Shown here in pieces: positions 21,350 to 31,544 of a DNA stretch of 64,000 bases. The stretch comes from Stutzerimonas frequens. Lineage in GTDB: Bacteria > Pseudomonadota > Gammaproteobacteria > Pseudomonadales > Pseudomonadaceae. The position numbers were made by a program, and so were the translations under genes. The notes under the pieces are model-generated. The model ran no database searches, was not told the origin of the DNA, and worked only from the letters and a program-made list of their open reading frames with translations. The stretch's first letter is position 1, and each line of letters opens with the position of its first letter. Where the stretch lies: assembly GCF_024448335.1 (NCBI RefSeq), contig NZ_JAMOHM010000002.1, positions 248,001-312,000 of the forward strand, in the 5' to 3' direction.

Positions 21350-22114
21350 TCAGCCACCCAGCAAACGGCGAACCCGATCCAGGTCCTCAGCCGTATCGAC
21401 CCCGGCGGGAGGAGCTTCGACGGCATCGGCGACATGGATGCGCCGCCCATGCCAGAGCGCACGCAGCTGCTCCAGACACTCCGTATCCTCCAGCCAGCAC
21501 GGCCCCCAGGACACGAAGTCGGCCAGGAAGCCGGCGCGATAGGCATAGATGCCGATGTGCCGCCGGTAAGGGACTGCGGGCGGTAGCTGGCTGCGGTCCA
21601 CGGCAAAGCTGTCACGCGCCCAGGGCAGCGGCGCGCGGCTGAAGGTCAGCGCCAGGCCGTTGATATCCGAGAGCACCTTGACCACGTTGGGATTGAACAG
21701 CGCCTGCGCATCTGCCAGCGGTTCGGCCAGCGTAGCGATGGCCGCCTCCGGATGCTCTGCAAGGTTGGCGGCGACCTGGTCGATCACCGCTGGAGGAATC
21801 ATCGGCTCGTCGCCCTGCACGTTGACCACGATGGCATCGCCAGGCAGCCCGAGCTGCTCGGCCACCTCGGCCAAACGATCGGTGCCGGAGTTATGCTCGG
21901 CGCGGGTCAGCACGACCTCTGCGCCAAACGCTGTGCAGGCATCGACGATGCGCTGATCATCGGTGGCAATCACTACACGCTGGGCCGCGCTCTTGCTCGC
22001 CTGCTCCCAGACGTGCTGAATCATCGGCTTGCCGGCGATGTCCTGCAGCGGCTTGCCGGGCAATCGGGTCGATGCGTAGCGGGCCGGAATGACGACGGTA
22101 TAGGCGGTGCTCAT
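21350..22114 (-). CDS. kdsB: CMP-KDO synthetase KdsB
   Basis: 3-deoxy-manno-octulosonate cytidylyltransferase, which activates KDO with CTP before addition to lipid A. Nucleotidyltransferase motifs [17 protein letters not shown] at the N-terminus, [13 protein letters not shown] in the middle and [13 protein letters not shown] confirm it. 254 residues is standard. It lies in an LPS-related string with lpxK, and overlaps the Trm112-family gene by 4 bp. Confidence 0.95.
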   Translation of the reverse strand: MSTAYTVVIPARYASTRLPGKPLQDIAGKPMIQHVWEQASKSAAQRVVIATDDQRIVDACTAFGAEVVLTRAEHNSGTDRLAEVAEQLGLPGDAIVVNVQGDEPMIPPAVIDQVAANLAEHPEAAIATLAEPLADAQALFNPNVVKVLSDINGLALTFSRAPLPWARDSFAVDRSQLPPAVPYRRHIGIYAYRAGFLADFVSWGPCWLEDTECLEQLRALWHGRRIHVADAVEAPPAGVDTAEDLDRVRRLLGG

Positions 22115-22296
22115 TTGTCCAGACGCTCATCCACATCCAGAGTACGCGCTTCGCTCTCGAGCATTACCGGGATGCCGTCACGCACGGGAAAGGCCAGGCC
22201 ATCGGCCTTGCAGATCAGTTCCGACTTGTCCTCGGCGAGCTTCAACGGCCCCTTGCATAGTGGGCAGGCCAGAATGTCGAGCAGTTTGGTATCCAT
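22111..22296 (-). CDS. Trm112 family protein
   Basis: 61-residue zinc-ribbon-like protein. It keeps [14 protein letters not shown] with a CPLC pair at residues 11-14, but the second cysteine pair is only partly present (one cysteine in [21 protein letters not shown]). Trm112 proteins activate methyltransferases in eukaryotes and archaea; the bacterial YcaR role between lpxK and kdsB is unproven. Confidence 0.9.
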   Translation of the reverse strand: MDTKLLDILACPLCKGPLKLAEDKSELICKADGLAFPVRDGIPVMLESEARTLDVDERLDK

Positions 22297-22341
22297 GCGC
22301 AGTCCTTGGAAGCGATCGACCGCGGCAGCAGGTCGAGCGGC

Positions 22342-23346
22342 TTAAGAGAGATCGGGCAGCAATCGCGCCAGCTGATCGTCGAACCAGGTAACGAACGCCG
22401 TGGAGGGCACGGCCTGCACCTGCAGATACGACCAACCCGGGGGTGCGAACGCCCGGCATTTCACCGCGTCCTTCTCGGTCATCACCAGTGGCAGCTCGGG
22501 GCTGAACTTCAGCTGCTCCAGGCTGTAATCGGCGTGATCGGCGAAGGCGTGCGGAATCGGTCGCCAGTGTAGCGTCTCGAGCGTGTCGAAGAAACGCTGC
22601 GGGTTGCCGATACCCGCCACCGCATGCAACTGCTGGCCGGCCGGGTAACGACTGAGCGGCCAACACTCGCCGGAGCTCAACTCCACCAGCGCCACCGGGC
22701 GGAGGTTGAATGCATATCCATCATCGGAATCAGCCGTGGCGCCGTTGAACAGTACGGCATCCACCTCGTTCAACCGCACAGGCGGCTCACGCAGTGGACC
22801 GGCCGGTAGGCAGCGCCCGTTACCCAGCCCACGCGCGGCATCGATCAGCACCAATTCGAGATCGCGCGCCAGCCGGTAGTGCTGCAAGCCGTCGTCGGAG
22901 AGGATCAGATCGAGCGGCTCCTGCTCCAGCAAAGCGCGGACGGCGCGCGCGCGATCAGGATCGACCATCAGCGGCACACCAGTGCGCTGGACAATCAGCA
23001 AGGGCTCGTCACCGCAGTACTGCGCCGGATGCCCGGCGCGGACCCGCCACGGCAGCTCCGGCGGCTTGGCACCGTAGCCGCGGCTAACGACGCCGACACG
23101 CAGCCCGCGACGTTGACAGTGTTCGATCAACCAGAGGATCAGCGGCGTCTTGCCGGTTCCGCCGACGGTGATATTGCCTACGACGACAACCGGAACAGGA
23201 GCGCGATAGGCGGTGTTCGGATCTTCGAGGAAACGCCGGCGCCTGGCTCCGACCACGCGCCGGTACAGCAGCTCCAAGGGCGCCAACAGACGCAATGCCG
23301 GATGCCCCTGATACCAGGCACGTTGCAGGCGCTCGGCAAAGGACAT
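22342..23346 (-). CDS. lpxK: Tetraacyldisaccharide 4'-kinase LpxK
   Basis: Inner-membrane-associated kinase that adds the 4'-phosphate to the lipid A precursor. The Walker A motif is unusual but typical for LpxK ([15 protein letters not shown], about residues 54-68). VVSRGYGAK and DEPLLI follow, then LSDDGLQHY. 334 residues is normal. Its start codon overlaps the exbD-like stop by one base. Confidence 0.95.
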   Translation of the reverse strand: MSFAERLQRAWYQGHPALRLLAPLELLYRRVVGARRRRFLEDPNTAYRAPVPVVVVGNITVGGTGKTPLILWLIEHCQRRGLRVGVVSRGYGAKPPELPWRVRAGHPAQYCGDEPLLIVQRTGVPLMVDPDRARAVRALLEQEPLDLILSDDGLQHYRLARDLELVLIDAARGLGNGRCLPAGPLREPPVRLNEVDAVLFNGATADSDDGYAFNLRPVALVELSSGECWPLSRYPAGQQLHAVAGIGNPQRFFDTLETLHWRPIPHAFADHADYSLEQLKFSPELPLVMTEKDAVKCRAFAPPGWSYLQVQAVPSTAFVTWFDDQLARLLPDLS

Positions 23347-23774
23347 CAGGGCGACGCCTGCGCCTCGACCGTGGTGATCCGCAGTTGGCCGAAGCCAAGC
23401 TTGCCAGCGGCATCCATCGCGGTGATGACAGCCTGATGCGGCGTCTTGCCGTCGGCGCTGATGATTATCGGCAACCGGTTGTCGCCGCCGGACTCCTTGC
23501 TCAGCGCAGCCATCAGCGAGTTCAGATCGCTCTTGAGCAGCGCCTTGCCGTTGAGCGAATAATTGCCAGCCACATCGATCAGCACCTCCAGCTGGCGGAC
23601 CTCAGCATCCTGCGGTGGTGTGCCGCTGGCCGCTTCCGGCAGATCGACCTTGAGCTGCGTTTCACGGGTAAAGGTGGTGGTGACCACGAAGAACAGCAGC
23701 AGGATGAACACCACATCGATCAGTGGTGCCAGCCCGATCTCCACGTTCTCCCGGGGTTTGCGACGGAATTTCAC
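23346..23774 (-). CDS. ExbD/TolR family proton-channel subunit
   Basis: 142-residue protein with one N-terminal membrane helix ([24 protein letters not shown]) that contains the conserved aspartate in the D-V-V-F motif, followed by a periplasmic domain ([16 protein letters not shown]). It pairs with the ExbB/TolQ protein encoded immediately upstream, overlapping by 4 bp. No tonB or tolA follows, so the energised partner is not in this operon. Confidence 0.92.
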   Translation of the reverse strand: MKFRRKPRENVEIGLAPLIDVVFILLLFFVVTTTFTRETQLKVDLPEAASGTPPQDAEVRQLEVLIDVAGNYSLNGKALLKSDLNSLMAALSKESGGDNRLPIIISADGKTPHQAVITAMDAAGKLGFGQLRITTVEAQASP

Positions 23775-24403
23775 GCCTTGTCCTCACCCAGATCGACATC
23801 GCGGTCGCCCTGTACCACTTCCACCAGCTTGATCGCCTCCTGTTCCATGCCCACCACCAGTTCGTCGACGCGACGCTGCAGGAAACGATGGAAGAACAGC
23901 GCGGGGATACCGACCATCAAGCCCGCAGCGGTGGTGATCAGCGCCTTGGCGATGCCTCCTGCGAGAAGCGGTGCGTTGGCCATGCCCGAGCCCATGAAGG
24001 CGCTGAAGATCTCGATCATGCCCAGCACGGTCCCCAGCAGACCGAGCAAGGGTGCAATGCCGGCGATGGTGCCCAGGGCGTTGAGATAGCGCTCCAGATC
24101 GTGAACGACGCGGGCGGCGGCCTCCTCGATGCATTCTTTCATGATCTCACGGCCACGCTTGGAATTGCTCAGGCCGGCGGCGAGGATCTCACCCAGCGGG
24201 GAGTCGGCACGCAACTCCTTGAGTTTCTGGTTGCTGAGCTTCTTCTCCTTGATCCACTTCCATACCTGGCCCAGCAGATGCGGAGGCGTGACACGGCTGG
24301 GACGCAGCGTCCAGAGGCGTTCAGCAACGATACCGGCGGCTGCGATGGAACACAGGATGATTGGCAGCATTATCCAGCCGCCTGCTTTGACCAGCTCCCA
24401 CAC
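23771..24403 (-). CDS. ExbB/TolQ/MotA family proton-channel protein
   Basis: 210-residue inner-membrane protein with three membrane segments: near residues 8-30 (GGWIMLPIILCSIAAAGIVAERL), 108-130 (LGTIAGIAPLLGLLGTVLGMIEIF) and 145-175 (GGIAKALITTAAGLMVGIPALFFH). The conserved TAAGL motif in the third segment faces the ExbD aspartate. It starts 71 bp after comEC. Context with lpxK suggests a role in envelope energisation, not ferric siderophore uptake, but that is inference. Confidence 0.92.
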   Translation of the reverse strand: MWELVKAGGWIMLPIILCSIAAAGIVAERLWTLRPSRVTPPHLLGQVWKWIKEKKLSNQKLKELRADSPLGEILAAGLSNSKRGREIMKECIEEAAARVVHDLERYLNALGTIAGIAPLLGLLGTVLGMIEIFSAFMGSGMANAPLLAGGIAKALITTAAGLMVGIPALFFHRFLQRRVDELVVGMEQEAIKLVEVVQGDRDVDLGEDKA

Positions 24404-24474
24404 GAGATGAATCCCCCTCGAAAAAGTGGCGCCACTCTAGCATAGGGTCGCTGGGTCGCCGACGGCCGCCGTTC

Positions 24475-26700
24475 TCATTTTTCCCGCCAGAATCGTCGCT
24501 GCGAGCGTTGCAGCTCTGGCGGCGAAAAACCGCCCAGATCGATCCGGATGGCGCCATGCAACGCGGTGTCGTAGGCCTTGATATCGAACGCCTCGAGCCG
24601 CGCGGTCACGCTCGGGTGCGGGTGGCCGAACGGATTGTGCAGACTTCGCGAGATCAGCGCGGCTTGCGCGGCCACGCCACGCAGAAACGGCTCCGACGAG
24701 GAGCTGCGGCTGCCGTGATGGGGCAGCAGCAGCCAGTGCGATGACATCTGCTGCTCACTTGCCAGCCAAGCCTGCTCGGCGGACTGGTCGATGTCGCCGG
24801 TGAGCAGGATTCGCTCACCGTTGGCCTCGACTTGCAGCACGCAGGACTGCTGGTTGCTGTCCTGCGCCGCCTGCCATTGCCACAGACTGAAGCGCACATC
24901 GTTCCATTGCCAAGCGCTGCCGCTTTCGCAACGTTCGGCGCCCAGATCCGGCGCGTGGCGAGACGGCTCGCCACTGACCACCCGCTCGACCCGGAGCAGC
25001 CGCTGGACCGCCTCCGCACCGCCCGAATGATCATTATCGGCATGGCTAAGCAACAGCAGGTCCAACCGGCTCGCGCCAAGGGTGCGGAGCGATGGGACCA
25101 CCACCCGCTCGCCTGTGTCGAACTCGCCCTGCTTCGGCCCGGCATCGTAAAGCAGTGCATGCTCGCGGGTGCGCACCAGCACCGCCAGGCCCTGGCCCAC
25201 ATCCAGCACCCAGACCTGCGCTCGGCCCTCCGGGACCTCGACACGAGGCGGGAATGCCAGCGGCAACAACAGCACAAAGCCCAGCGAACGCAGCGGAATA
25301 CCGGCTGGCAGCAACAGCAACAGCACACCCAGCCCGATCATCGCCAGAGCCCAGGGCGGCAGGCCGACCGCAATCCAGGCGGGCTGCCACGACGCAATCG
25401 CTGCCAGCACATCGAAAAGTAGTGCCAGCGAAAAGCCCACCATCGACAGCAACGCTTCGCCAGCCCCACCCAGCGGCAGCAGCAGCGTACCAAGCAACGC
25501 AAAGGGCACGGCGAGACTCACCCAAGGCACGGCAAGCAGATTGGCCAGCGGCCCGCTCGCGCTTATCGGCAGCCCCAGGGCGAGCAACAGCGGAAGCAGG
25601 CCGAGGGTGGCCGCCCACTGCGCCCGGGTCAGGGCCTTCCACCAGCGCCATGAACCGAGCCGCCCCGAGAACGCCAATGCCAGAACCGCCACCGCTCCAA
25701 ACGACAGCCAGAACCCGGGCTGCAATGTCACCAGGGGATCGATCAGCAGGACGCCATCGAGCGCCAGCAGCAGCGGCAACCAGACGCCCAGATGGCGAAA
25801 GCGCAACCGCCAGACAAGCACCACCGTCACCATCAGGCAGGCACGACGCACCGGCACCTCGAAACCGGCCAGCCAGCCATAGGCCAGCGCACCGCTTAAC
25901 GCCAGCCCGCACGCCCAAGGCAACCATGGCAACCACCGCGGCCACACGCCCAGGCGAGCCAGCAATGCGACCAGACCATAGAGCAGCCCCGCCAACATGC
26001 CGATGTGCTGCCCGGAGATGACCATCAGGTGGACGGTGCCGGTGTCCTGCAGCACCTGCCAGTCGCCGCGGCTCAAACCGGAATCGTCACCCACCACCAG
26101 TGCCGCGATGGCGCCCTGCCGATCGGATGCCGGAACGGCCATGAGCCGCGCCCGAAGCCGATCGCGCCATCCGTCGCTTGCCCTCGACGCCGTTAGGCGC
26201 TCACCCGCCTTGATCGTGCCGGTGGCGCCGATACGTCGCGCCAGCAACCAGGCTTCGTAATCGAAGGAATGCGGGTTGACCATGCCATGTGGCCGTTTCA
26301 GTCGCGCCGCCAGCCGCCAGCGCTCGCCGGCTTGTAGCAGCGGACCGTCATACCAGGACAGCCGCACCTTCGATGGCAACCCGGCATGGCGCGATTGGAT
26401 GTCGTCGAGCTCGAAGCGCACCACATTGCCGATACGGCTGGGCAACCCCACTACCCGCCCCTCAATCCAGAACGTGCGACCGTCCATGGGCGCTGGCAAC
26501 CGGTCGTCGATGGCGCTCTGGCTCTGGTAGCAGGCCCAGCTCAAGCCCAGCAGAAACAGGCCTGGCGCCACCCAGCGGACGCGCAGCAGCAGCAACAGTC
26601 CGACAGCCGCCAGCGCCGCACAGAACCATTGCGCGGGCAAGGCTGGAAGGAAGCGTGGCAGGACCAGGCCCGCGGCGAGCGCAAGCATCCATGTGCGCAT
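24475..26700 (-). CDS. comEC: DNA internalization-related competence protein ComEC/Rec2
   Basis: Polytopic channel for transport of single-stranded DNA across the inner membrane during natural transformation. Order: N-terminal hydrophobic and OB-like DUF4131 segment, competence domain with many helices (VVGDDSGLSRGDWQVLQDTGTVHLMVISGQHIGMLAG at about residues 210-245), then a metallo-beta-lactamase-like domain from about 500 (VWVLDVGQGLAVLVRT, LSHADNDHSGG, LLPHHGSRSSSSEPFL). 741 residues is typical. The intact gene, together with pilZ, is compatible with natural competence, which is well known in P. stutzeri. Confidence 0.94.
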   Translation of the reverse strand: MRTWMLALAAGLVLPRFLPALPAQWFCAALAAVGLLLLLRVRWVAPGLFLLGLSWACYQSQSAIDDRLPAPMDGRTFWIEGRVVGLPSRIGNVVRFELDDIQSRHAGLPSKVRLSWYDGPLLQAGERWRLAARLKRPHGMVNPHSFDYEAWLLARRIGATGTIKAGERLTASRASDGWRDRLRARLMAVPASDRQGAIAALVVGDDSGLSRGDWQVLQDTGTVHLMVISGQHIGMLAGLLYGLVALLARLGVWPRWLPWLPWACGLALSGALAYGWLAGFEVPVRRACLMVTVVLVWRLRFRHLGVWLPLLLALDGVLLIDPLVTLQPGFWLSFGAVAVLALAFSGRLGSWRWWKALTRAQWAATLGLLPLLLALGLPISASGPLANLLAVPWVSLAVPFALLGTLLLPLGGAGEALLSMVGFSLALLFDVLAAIASWQPAWIAVGLPPWALAMIGLGVLLLLLPAGIPLRSLGFVLLLPLAFPPRVEVPEGRAQVWVLDVGQGLAVLVRTREHALLYDAGPKQGEFDTGERVVVPSLRTLGASRLDLLLLSHADNDHSGGAEAVQRLLRVERVVSGEPSRHAPDLGAERCESGSAWQWNDVRFSLWQWQAAQDSNQQSCVLQVEANGERILLTGDIDQSAEQAWLASEQQMSSHWLLLPHHGSRSSSSEPFLRGVAAQAALISRSLHNPFGHPHPSVTARLEAFDIKAYDTALHGAIRIDLGGFSPPELQRSQRRFWREK

Positions 26701-26846
26701 TTTTTCAGACTCCAGAAATCCTTTCCGGACCGTTATCGAAGCGGGGCAATCTGTCGCAGGCGCAGATGTAATGTCACAAAACTACTGTCAGCGTCGCACC
26801 GCGATTCAAGGCATAATCGCCGGGCTGCTGCCTTCAGAGAACCTTC

Positions 26847-27362
26847 ATGCCGCGTCGTTTTTTCAAACGCTACATGCCGCACCCCGATCGCATCAAGACT
26901 AACAAGTCTCTGCGTTTTCTCGGCGCGCTGATTCACGATCCCAATCTCTGGCATCTCAATCGACACTCGGTATCCCGCGCGATGGCGATCGGCGTGTTCT
27001 GGGCCATGATCCCGATGCCGATGCAGATGCTTGCAGCGGCCGTCTGCGCCCTGCCCTCCAGAGCCAATCTGCCGATCGCAGTGGGGCTGGTCTGGCTGAC
27101 CAATCCGCTGACCATGCCGCCGGTCTTCTATTGCAACTACAAGATCGGCACCTGGCTGCTGGATACTCCGGCCTCCAGCATGCCGGCCGAACTGAGCCTG
27201 GCCTGGGTGCGCTACATGCTGCAGCACAACTGGCAACCGCTGTACCTGGGTTCCCTGGTCAGCGGGCTGGTGCTGGCCGTGCTCGGCTATGTATTGACTC
27301 AGGCCTACTGGCGCTGGTGGGTCGGCCGCAGCTGGCGGCGGCGGCAGAACGGCCGTCGTTGA
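26847..27362 (+). CDS. DUF2062 domain-containing membrane protein
   Basis: 171-residue basic membrane protein. The family signature is visible: HPDRIKTNKSLRFLGALIHDPNLWHLNRHSVSRAMAIGVFWAMIPMPMQM, then VGLVWLTNPLTMPPVFYCNYKIGTWLL. Two or three membrane helices are expected, the last near residues 128-152. Function is unknown; in Pseudomonas it conserved between comEC and lolCDE. It converges on lolE with 12 bases between stops. Confidence 0.88.
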   Translation: MPRRFFKRYMPHPDRIKTNKSLRFLGALIHDPNLWHLNRHSVSRAMAIGVFWAMIPMPMQMLAAAVCALPSRANLPIAVGLVWLTNPLTMPPVFYCNYKIGTWLLDTPASSMPAELSLAWVRYMLQHNWQPLYLGSLVSGLVLAVLGYVLTQAYWRWWVGRSWRRRQNGRR

Positions 27363-27374
27363 CGGCCGAGCCGG

Positions 27375-28619
27375 TCATTCGTAGCGTAGGGCCTCGGCAG
27401 GCTGGGTCTGCGCGGCGCGCCAGGCCGGGTAGATCGTGGCGAGAAAACTCAGGGTAAGCGCCGCGACCGACACCAGCACCACGTCATCCAGACGCAGCTC
27501 CGAAGGCAGCGTACTGATGAAATAGACGTCGGAGCTGAAGATGTGCTGGCCGGAGACCCTTTCCAGCCAGGCTACCAGCTCGCTGACGTTCAGCGCGCCG
27601 AGCACGCCCAGGACTACGCCGATCACGGTGCCGCTGAAGCCGATGATGCTGCCCTGGACCATGAAGATCGCCATGACCTGCCGCGGCGTCGCCCCCAGGG
27701 TCCGCAGGATGGCGATGTCGGCGCGCTTGTCGGCGACCACCATGATCAGGGTGGCGATGATATTGAACGCCGCTACCGCGACGATCAGCATCAGGAGCAG
27801 GCCAATCATGGTCTTTTCCATCTTCATCGCGCTGAACAGACTGCCCTGGGTGTAAGACCAGTCCTCCACGCGGTAGCCTTCGCCCAGCGTGGCCTGTACC
27901 TGTGCCGCCACCTCCGGCGCACGGTAGAGGTCATCCAGCTTGAGTCGTACGCCCTGGACCTGTTGCGGCGTCCAGCGATGGATCTGCGCGGCGTCGGCGC
28001 GATGGATCATCCCCAGGCTGCCGTCCAGGTCGGCACCCACCTTGAACACCCCGACCACATTCAGCCGCTGCATACGCGGCGTGACGCCACCGGGAGACGA
28101 ACTGACCTCAGGGACGATCAACGTCAGCTTGTCGCCCAGCTTCAGCCCGAATCGCCGCGCGGTCATAAGACCGATGATCACACCGTACTCGCCGGGCTTG
28201 AGCGCATCCAGGCTGCCGCCGACCAGGCGCTCGCCGACGATGGAAACCTGCGCCTCGGCCTCTGGATCGATGCCGCTGATCTGGATCGGCTGCATGCTGC
28301 CCTTGAACGACAGCATGCCTTCGAGCTGCGTCACCGGCGCCATGCCGACGATCTGCGGGTATGTCGACAGACGCGCGGCAACCGCCTGCCAGTCATCCAG
28401 CGGCTGCTCGCCGATGACCGTCGCATGCGGCACCATGCCGAGAATCCGCGCGCTCATCTCGCGCTGGAAACCGTTCATCACCGAAAGGACCATGATCATC
28501 GCCAGCACGCCCAGCGCCAGGCCGATCAGCGAGGTCAGGGAAATGAACGAGATGAAATGGTTGCGCCGCTTGGCACGGGTGTAGCGGCTGCCGATGAAAA
28601 CGCTGACGGGCCTGAACAT
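27375..28619 (-). CDS. lolE: Lipoprotein-releasing ABC transporter permease LolE
   Basis: Inner-membrane permease of the LolCDE complex, which extracts outer-membrane lipoproteins and passes them to LolA. One N-terminal membrane helix ([27 protein letters not shown]), a large periplasmic domain, and an FtsX-type C-terminal region with three helices (residues about 270-410, ending [16 protein letters not shown]). It is a close paralogue of the first gene in the operon. The start is one of two adjacent ATG codons (28622 or 28619), overlapping the lolD stop. Assignment as LolE rather than LolC rests on being third in order. Confidence 0.9.
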   Translation of the reverse strand: MFRPVSVFIGSRYTRAKRRNHFISFISLTSLIGLALGVLAMIMVLSVMNGFQREMSARILGMVPHATVIGEQPLDDWQAVAARLSTYPQIVGMAPVTQLEGMLSFKGSMQPIQISGIDPEAEAQVSIVGERLVGGSLDALKPGEYGVIIGLMTARRFGLKLGDKLTLIVPEVSSSPGGVTPRMQRLNVVGVFKVGADLDGSLGMIHRADAAQIHRWTPQQVQGVRLKLDDLYRAPEVAAQVQATLGEGYRVEDWSYTQGSLFSAMKMEKTMIGLLLMLIVAVAAFNIIATLIMVVADKRADIAILRTLGATPRQVMAIFMVQGSIIGFSGTVIGVVLGVLGALNVSELVAWLERVSGQHIFSSDVYFISTLPSELRLDDVVLVSVAALTLSFLATIYPAWRAAQTQPAEALRYE

Positions 28620-29308
28620 CATTCGACCACCAGGCGCCCGTCTTCCAGCCGCAGCACCTGATCCATCTGGGCGGCGAGCTGGCGGTCGTGAGTGACTACC
28701 AGAAAGGCGGTATGCAGCGAGGTGCTGAGTTCGAGCATCAGATCCTGAATGCCCTGCGCGGTGTGATGGTCCAGGTTGCCGGTTGGCTCATCGAGCAATA
28801 CCAGTGCCGGCTCGTTGACCAATGCCCGAGCGATGGCCACGCGCTGTCGCTCACCACCGGACAGCTCTGCAGGCTTGTGCTCCAGGCGATGGCCGAGGCC
28901 GACCCGCTGCAGCAGAGCCGACGCTCGCTGCCGCGCTTCCGGGATCGGCGTGCGCCCGATCAGCAGCGGCATGCAGACGTTTTCCAGCGCGGTGAACTCG
29001 GCAAGCAGGTGATGGAACTGATAGACGAAGCCCAGAGCCCGGTTGCGCAGCAGCCCACGGTCCTTCTCGTTGAGCGCCGACAACTCCTCACCGGCCAGCC
29101 AGACGCTGCCTTCGCTCGGCGTATCGAGCCCACCGAGCAGGTTCAGCAGTGTGCTCTTGCCCGAGCCGGAGCTGCCGACGATGGCCACGCGCTGACCGGG
29201 GAACAATTCCAGCTGGAGCCCGGACAGGACCTCCACCGATTCGGGGCCCTGCTCGTAGCGCTTGCCCAGGTTGCGGCAACTCAGCACCGCCTGCTTTTGC
29301 TCGTTCAT
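28619..29308 (-). CDS. lolD: Lipoprotein-releasing ABC transporter ATPase LolD
   Basis: ATPase that drives lipoprotein release. Walker [13 protein letters not shown]-loop VYQFHHLL, signature [15 protein letters not shown], Walker [13 protein letters not shown] and the switch histidine in VVTHD are all present. I start at [11 protein letters not shown], giving 229 residues; an ATG at 29323 that overlaps the lolC stop would add five and is equally possible. Translation is coupled to both permeases. Confidence 0.93.
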   Translation of the reverse strand: MNEQKQAVLSCRNLGKRYEQGPESVEVLSGLQLELFPGQRVAIVGSSGSGKSTLLNLLGGLDTPSEGSVWLAGEELSALNEKDRGLLRNRALGFVYQFHHLLAEFTALENVCMPLLIGRTPIPEARQRASALLQRVGLGHRLEHKPAELSGGERQRVAIARALVNEPALVLLDEPTGNLDHHTAQGIQDLMLELSTSLHTAFLVVTHDRQLAAQMDQVLRLEDGRLVVE

Positions 29309-29315
29309 TACCCGC

Positions 29316-30563
29316 TCACTCATAACGTAGCGCCTCTGCCGGCTGGGTGCGTGCGGCACGCCAAGCCGGATACAGGGTCGCGAGGAAACTCAGGATCAAC
29401 GCGGCGACGCAGACCTGGATCACATCGGCTGCCATCAGCTGGGACGGCAGGTAGTCGATGAAATACACGTCGGCACTCAGGAACTTGTGTCCGATCAGCC
29501 GCTCCAGCGCGGCGATCCAGCTGCTGACATTGACGGCGGCAAACATACCAAGCAATGCGCCGACCAAGGTGCCGACCACGCCGATCACGGTGCCCTGGAC
29601 CATGAAAATCGCCATGATCTGCTTCGGCGTAGCACCCAGCGTGCGCAGGATGGCGATGTCGCCGCGCTTGTCGGTCACCACCATCACCAGCGTGGAGATA
29701 ATGTTGAACGCGGCGACCGCGACGATCAGCAGCAACAGCAGACCGATCATGGCCTTCTCCATGCGGATCGCCTGATAGAGGTTGCCGTGGGTGCGGGTCC
29801 AGTCGCGGGAATAGAAGTCGTCGCCGAGCTGACCGGCCAGCTCCCAAGCGATACGCGGCGCCTGGAACAGATCGGCGAAACGCAGACGCAGCCCCTGCAC
29901 CTGATCCGGCTGCCAGCGTTGCAAACGCGCCATGTCGGCAATGTTGGCCAACGCGACGTAACCGTCGATCTCGCCAGCACCGACATGAAAGATTCCGGTC
30001 ACGGTGAAACGCTTCATGCGCGGGAACATCCCCGCTGGAGTCACGGTGACCTCGGGCGCCACGAAGGTAATCTTGTCGCCGACGCCGACACCGAGCTTGG
30101 CAGCTGCCTTGTCACCGATGACGATGCCGAACTCGCCGGCCTTGAGATCATCCAGCGAGCCCTCGCGGAAGAACTGATCGATGATCGAAACCTGGCGCTC
30201 CGCCTGAGGCTCCACCGCATTGATCAGGATCTTGGTCACCTGGCCCTGATGGGTCAGCAGCCCCTGGCTCTGGATGAACGGCGCAGAGGCCAACACCTGC
30301 GCGTGCTGCTCGACGCGCGAGCCCAGCGCCTGCCAATCGTTGATCGGCGTCGGGCTTTCGATGGTCGCGTGGGGCACCATGCCCAGCACGCGGGTGCGCA
30401 TTTCATGATCGAAGCCATTCATCACCGACAGCACGACGATCATCACCAGCACGCCGAGAGCGAGCCCAATCATGGAAGTCAGGGAGATGAAGGAGACGAA
30501 GAGACTGCGACGTCTGGCGCGTGTGTAGCGCGCCCCGATGTACACGGACAGCGGTCTGAACAT
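29316..30563 (-). CDS. lolC: Lipoprotein-releasing ABC transporter permease LolC
   Basis: First permease of the LolCDE complex, 415 residues. [51 protein letters not shown] is the N-terminal region and first membrane helix; the C-terminal FtsX domain has three helices and ends [16 protein letters not shown], nearly identical to LolE. A longer open frame extends to 30827, but that part overlaps the divergent PilZ-domain gene. Outer-membrane lipoprotein transport is essential in this group. Confidence 0.92.
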   Translation of the reverse strand: MFRPLSVYIGARYTRARRRSLFVSFISLTSMIGLALGVLVMIVVLSVMNGFDHEMRTRVLGMVPHATIESPTPINDWQALGSRVEQHAQVLASAPFIQSQGLLTHQGQVTKILINAVEPQAERQVSIIDQFFREGSLDDLKAGEFGIVIGDKAAAKLGVGVGDKITFVAPEVTVTPAGMFPRMKRFTVTGIFHVGAGEIDGYVALANIADMARLQRWQPDQVQGLRLRFADLFQAPRIAWELAGQLGDDFYSRDWTRTHGNLYQAIRMEKAMIGLLLLLIVAVAAFNIISTLVMVVTDKRGDIAILRTLGATPKQIMAIFMVQGTVIGVVGTLVGALLGMFAAVNVSSWIAALERLIGHKFLSADVYFIDYLPSQLMAADVIQVCVAALILSFLATLYPAWRAARTQPAEALRYE

Positions 30564-30659
30564 AGATCGACGGGTTCGCTGGCGGGGGAAAACAACATGC
30601 AGCTGACGCCACCGCGGGGCCTGATACACTCTGGCCATCAACGCTACCCGGGTATCGCC

Positions 30660-31232
30660 ATGCCGACACAAGACACTGAAGAACGCCGCGAATACTACCG
30701 TATCGAGGATCGCGTGGCACTGGAAATCATCCCGGCGAGCCAGGACCACCCCGCCGCCAGCGAGCCTCTGCCCGCGCTGTTCAACCTGCTTGGCGAGCTT
30801 CATCAGCTGGACTTCGAGGCGCAGCATTTGTTACGCCAGATTGCCGAGAGCAACCGCACGCTGGCCAATTACCTCAAGGTACAGAACAAGCGAATCGAGC
30901 TGCTGGGGCAGGCATTGGCGCAGGACCTGCTGAAGGATCAGAGCGCACCGCAGCCGGTGGTGCTTTCCGAAGGTGGCATCAGCTTTGTCAGCGAACAGCC
31001 ATTGGCGGAAGGCGAGGTCATCACGCTGAAGCTGGTCCTGCTGCCGCAAGGGCTCGGCCTGCTGTTGCCGGCACGGGTGATCTACAGCACCGCGATGCAG
31101 GACGGCCGCTACGACATCGGCACCGAGTTCGAAGCGTTGACTGATGCACAGCGACAATTGCTTGCTCGGCATATCCTGCAGAAACAGGCGCTGGAGAGGC
31201 GCCTGGCCCTGGAAAACCTGCAAGGAGAGTGA
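30660..31232 (+). CDS. PilZ domain-containing protein
   Basis: 190-residue soluble protein. The N-terminal RREYYRIEDRVAL carries the RxxxR element of c-di-GMP-binding PilZ domains, and the C-terminal part VVLSEGGISFVSEQPL..GEVITLKLVLLP..YDIGTEFEAL is the beta-barrel. The D/NxSxxG motif is altered (V-L-S-E-G-G), so ligand binding needs testing. A helical insertion of about 80 residues (LLGELHQLDFEAQHLLRQIAESN) separates the two halves. It leads a three-gene operon with a secreted protein and a phosphodiesterase; AT the start ATG the frame is set by homology to REYYR, since the open frame runs further upstream. Confidence 0.85.
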   Translation: MPTQDTEERREYYRIEDRVALEIIPASQDHPAASEPLPALFNLLGELHQLDFEAQHLLRQIAESNRTLANYLKVQNKRIELLGQALAQDLLKDQSAPQPVVLSEGGISFVSEQPLAEGEVITLKLVLLPQGLGLLLPARVIYSTAMQDGRYDIGTEFEALTDAQRQLLARHILQKQALERRLALENLQGE

Positions 31233-31235
31233 CCA

Positions 31236-31544
31236 ATGCGCCGCCTGGCGACCCTGCTGTTCACACTGACATTCAGCCCGTCGGTGTTCGCCGAAGAAAT
31301 TCGCATACCCGTCGGCCAGCAAGGCCAGCCCGAGATGGCGATGCCCGCGCGTGGCGACTCCAAGATCAAGGTTCTGGACCGTTTCGGGCTCGCCGACGAG
31401 GAGCACCCGGCCGTTGGCCAGCCGCCGATCACCCGCTGGGATTATCGGGAATTCTCCGTATATTTCGAACGCGACCGAGTCATCAACAGCGTCCGTCACC
31501 ACCAGCGCGCTCAACCACCCATGAAGGAAGATCAACAACCGTGA
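31236..31544 (+). CDS. Small exported hypothetical protein
   Basis: 102-residue protein with a clear Sec signal peptide (RRLATLLFTLTFSPSVFA, cleavage after VFA) and a mature domain of about 83 residues rich in charged residues, containing VLDRFGLADEEHPAVGQPPITRWDYREFSVYFERDRVINSVRHH. AGGAG lies before the ATG, three bases after the PilZ-domain stop. The stop overlaps the next gene by 4 bp (GTGA). Predicted periplasmic; no function recognised. Confidence 0.85.
   Translation: MRRLATLLFTLTFSPSVFAEEIRIPVGQQGQPEMAMPARGDSKIKVLDRFGLADEEHPAVGQPPITRWDYREFSVYFERDRVINSVRHHQRAQPPMKEDQQP

Noticed and set aside
29487..30659. Plus-strand frame continuing upstream of the PilZ-domain gene
   Set aside because: This part is antisense to lolC. 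The true gene begins at the ATG at 30660, where PilZ homology starts.
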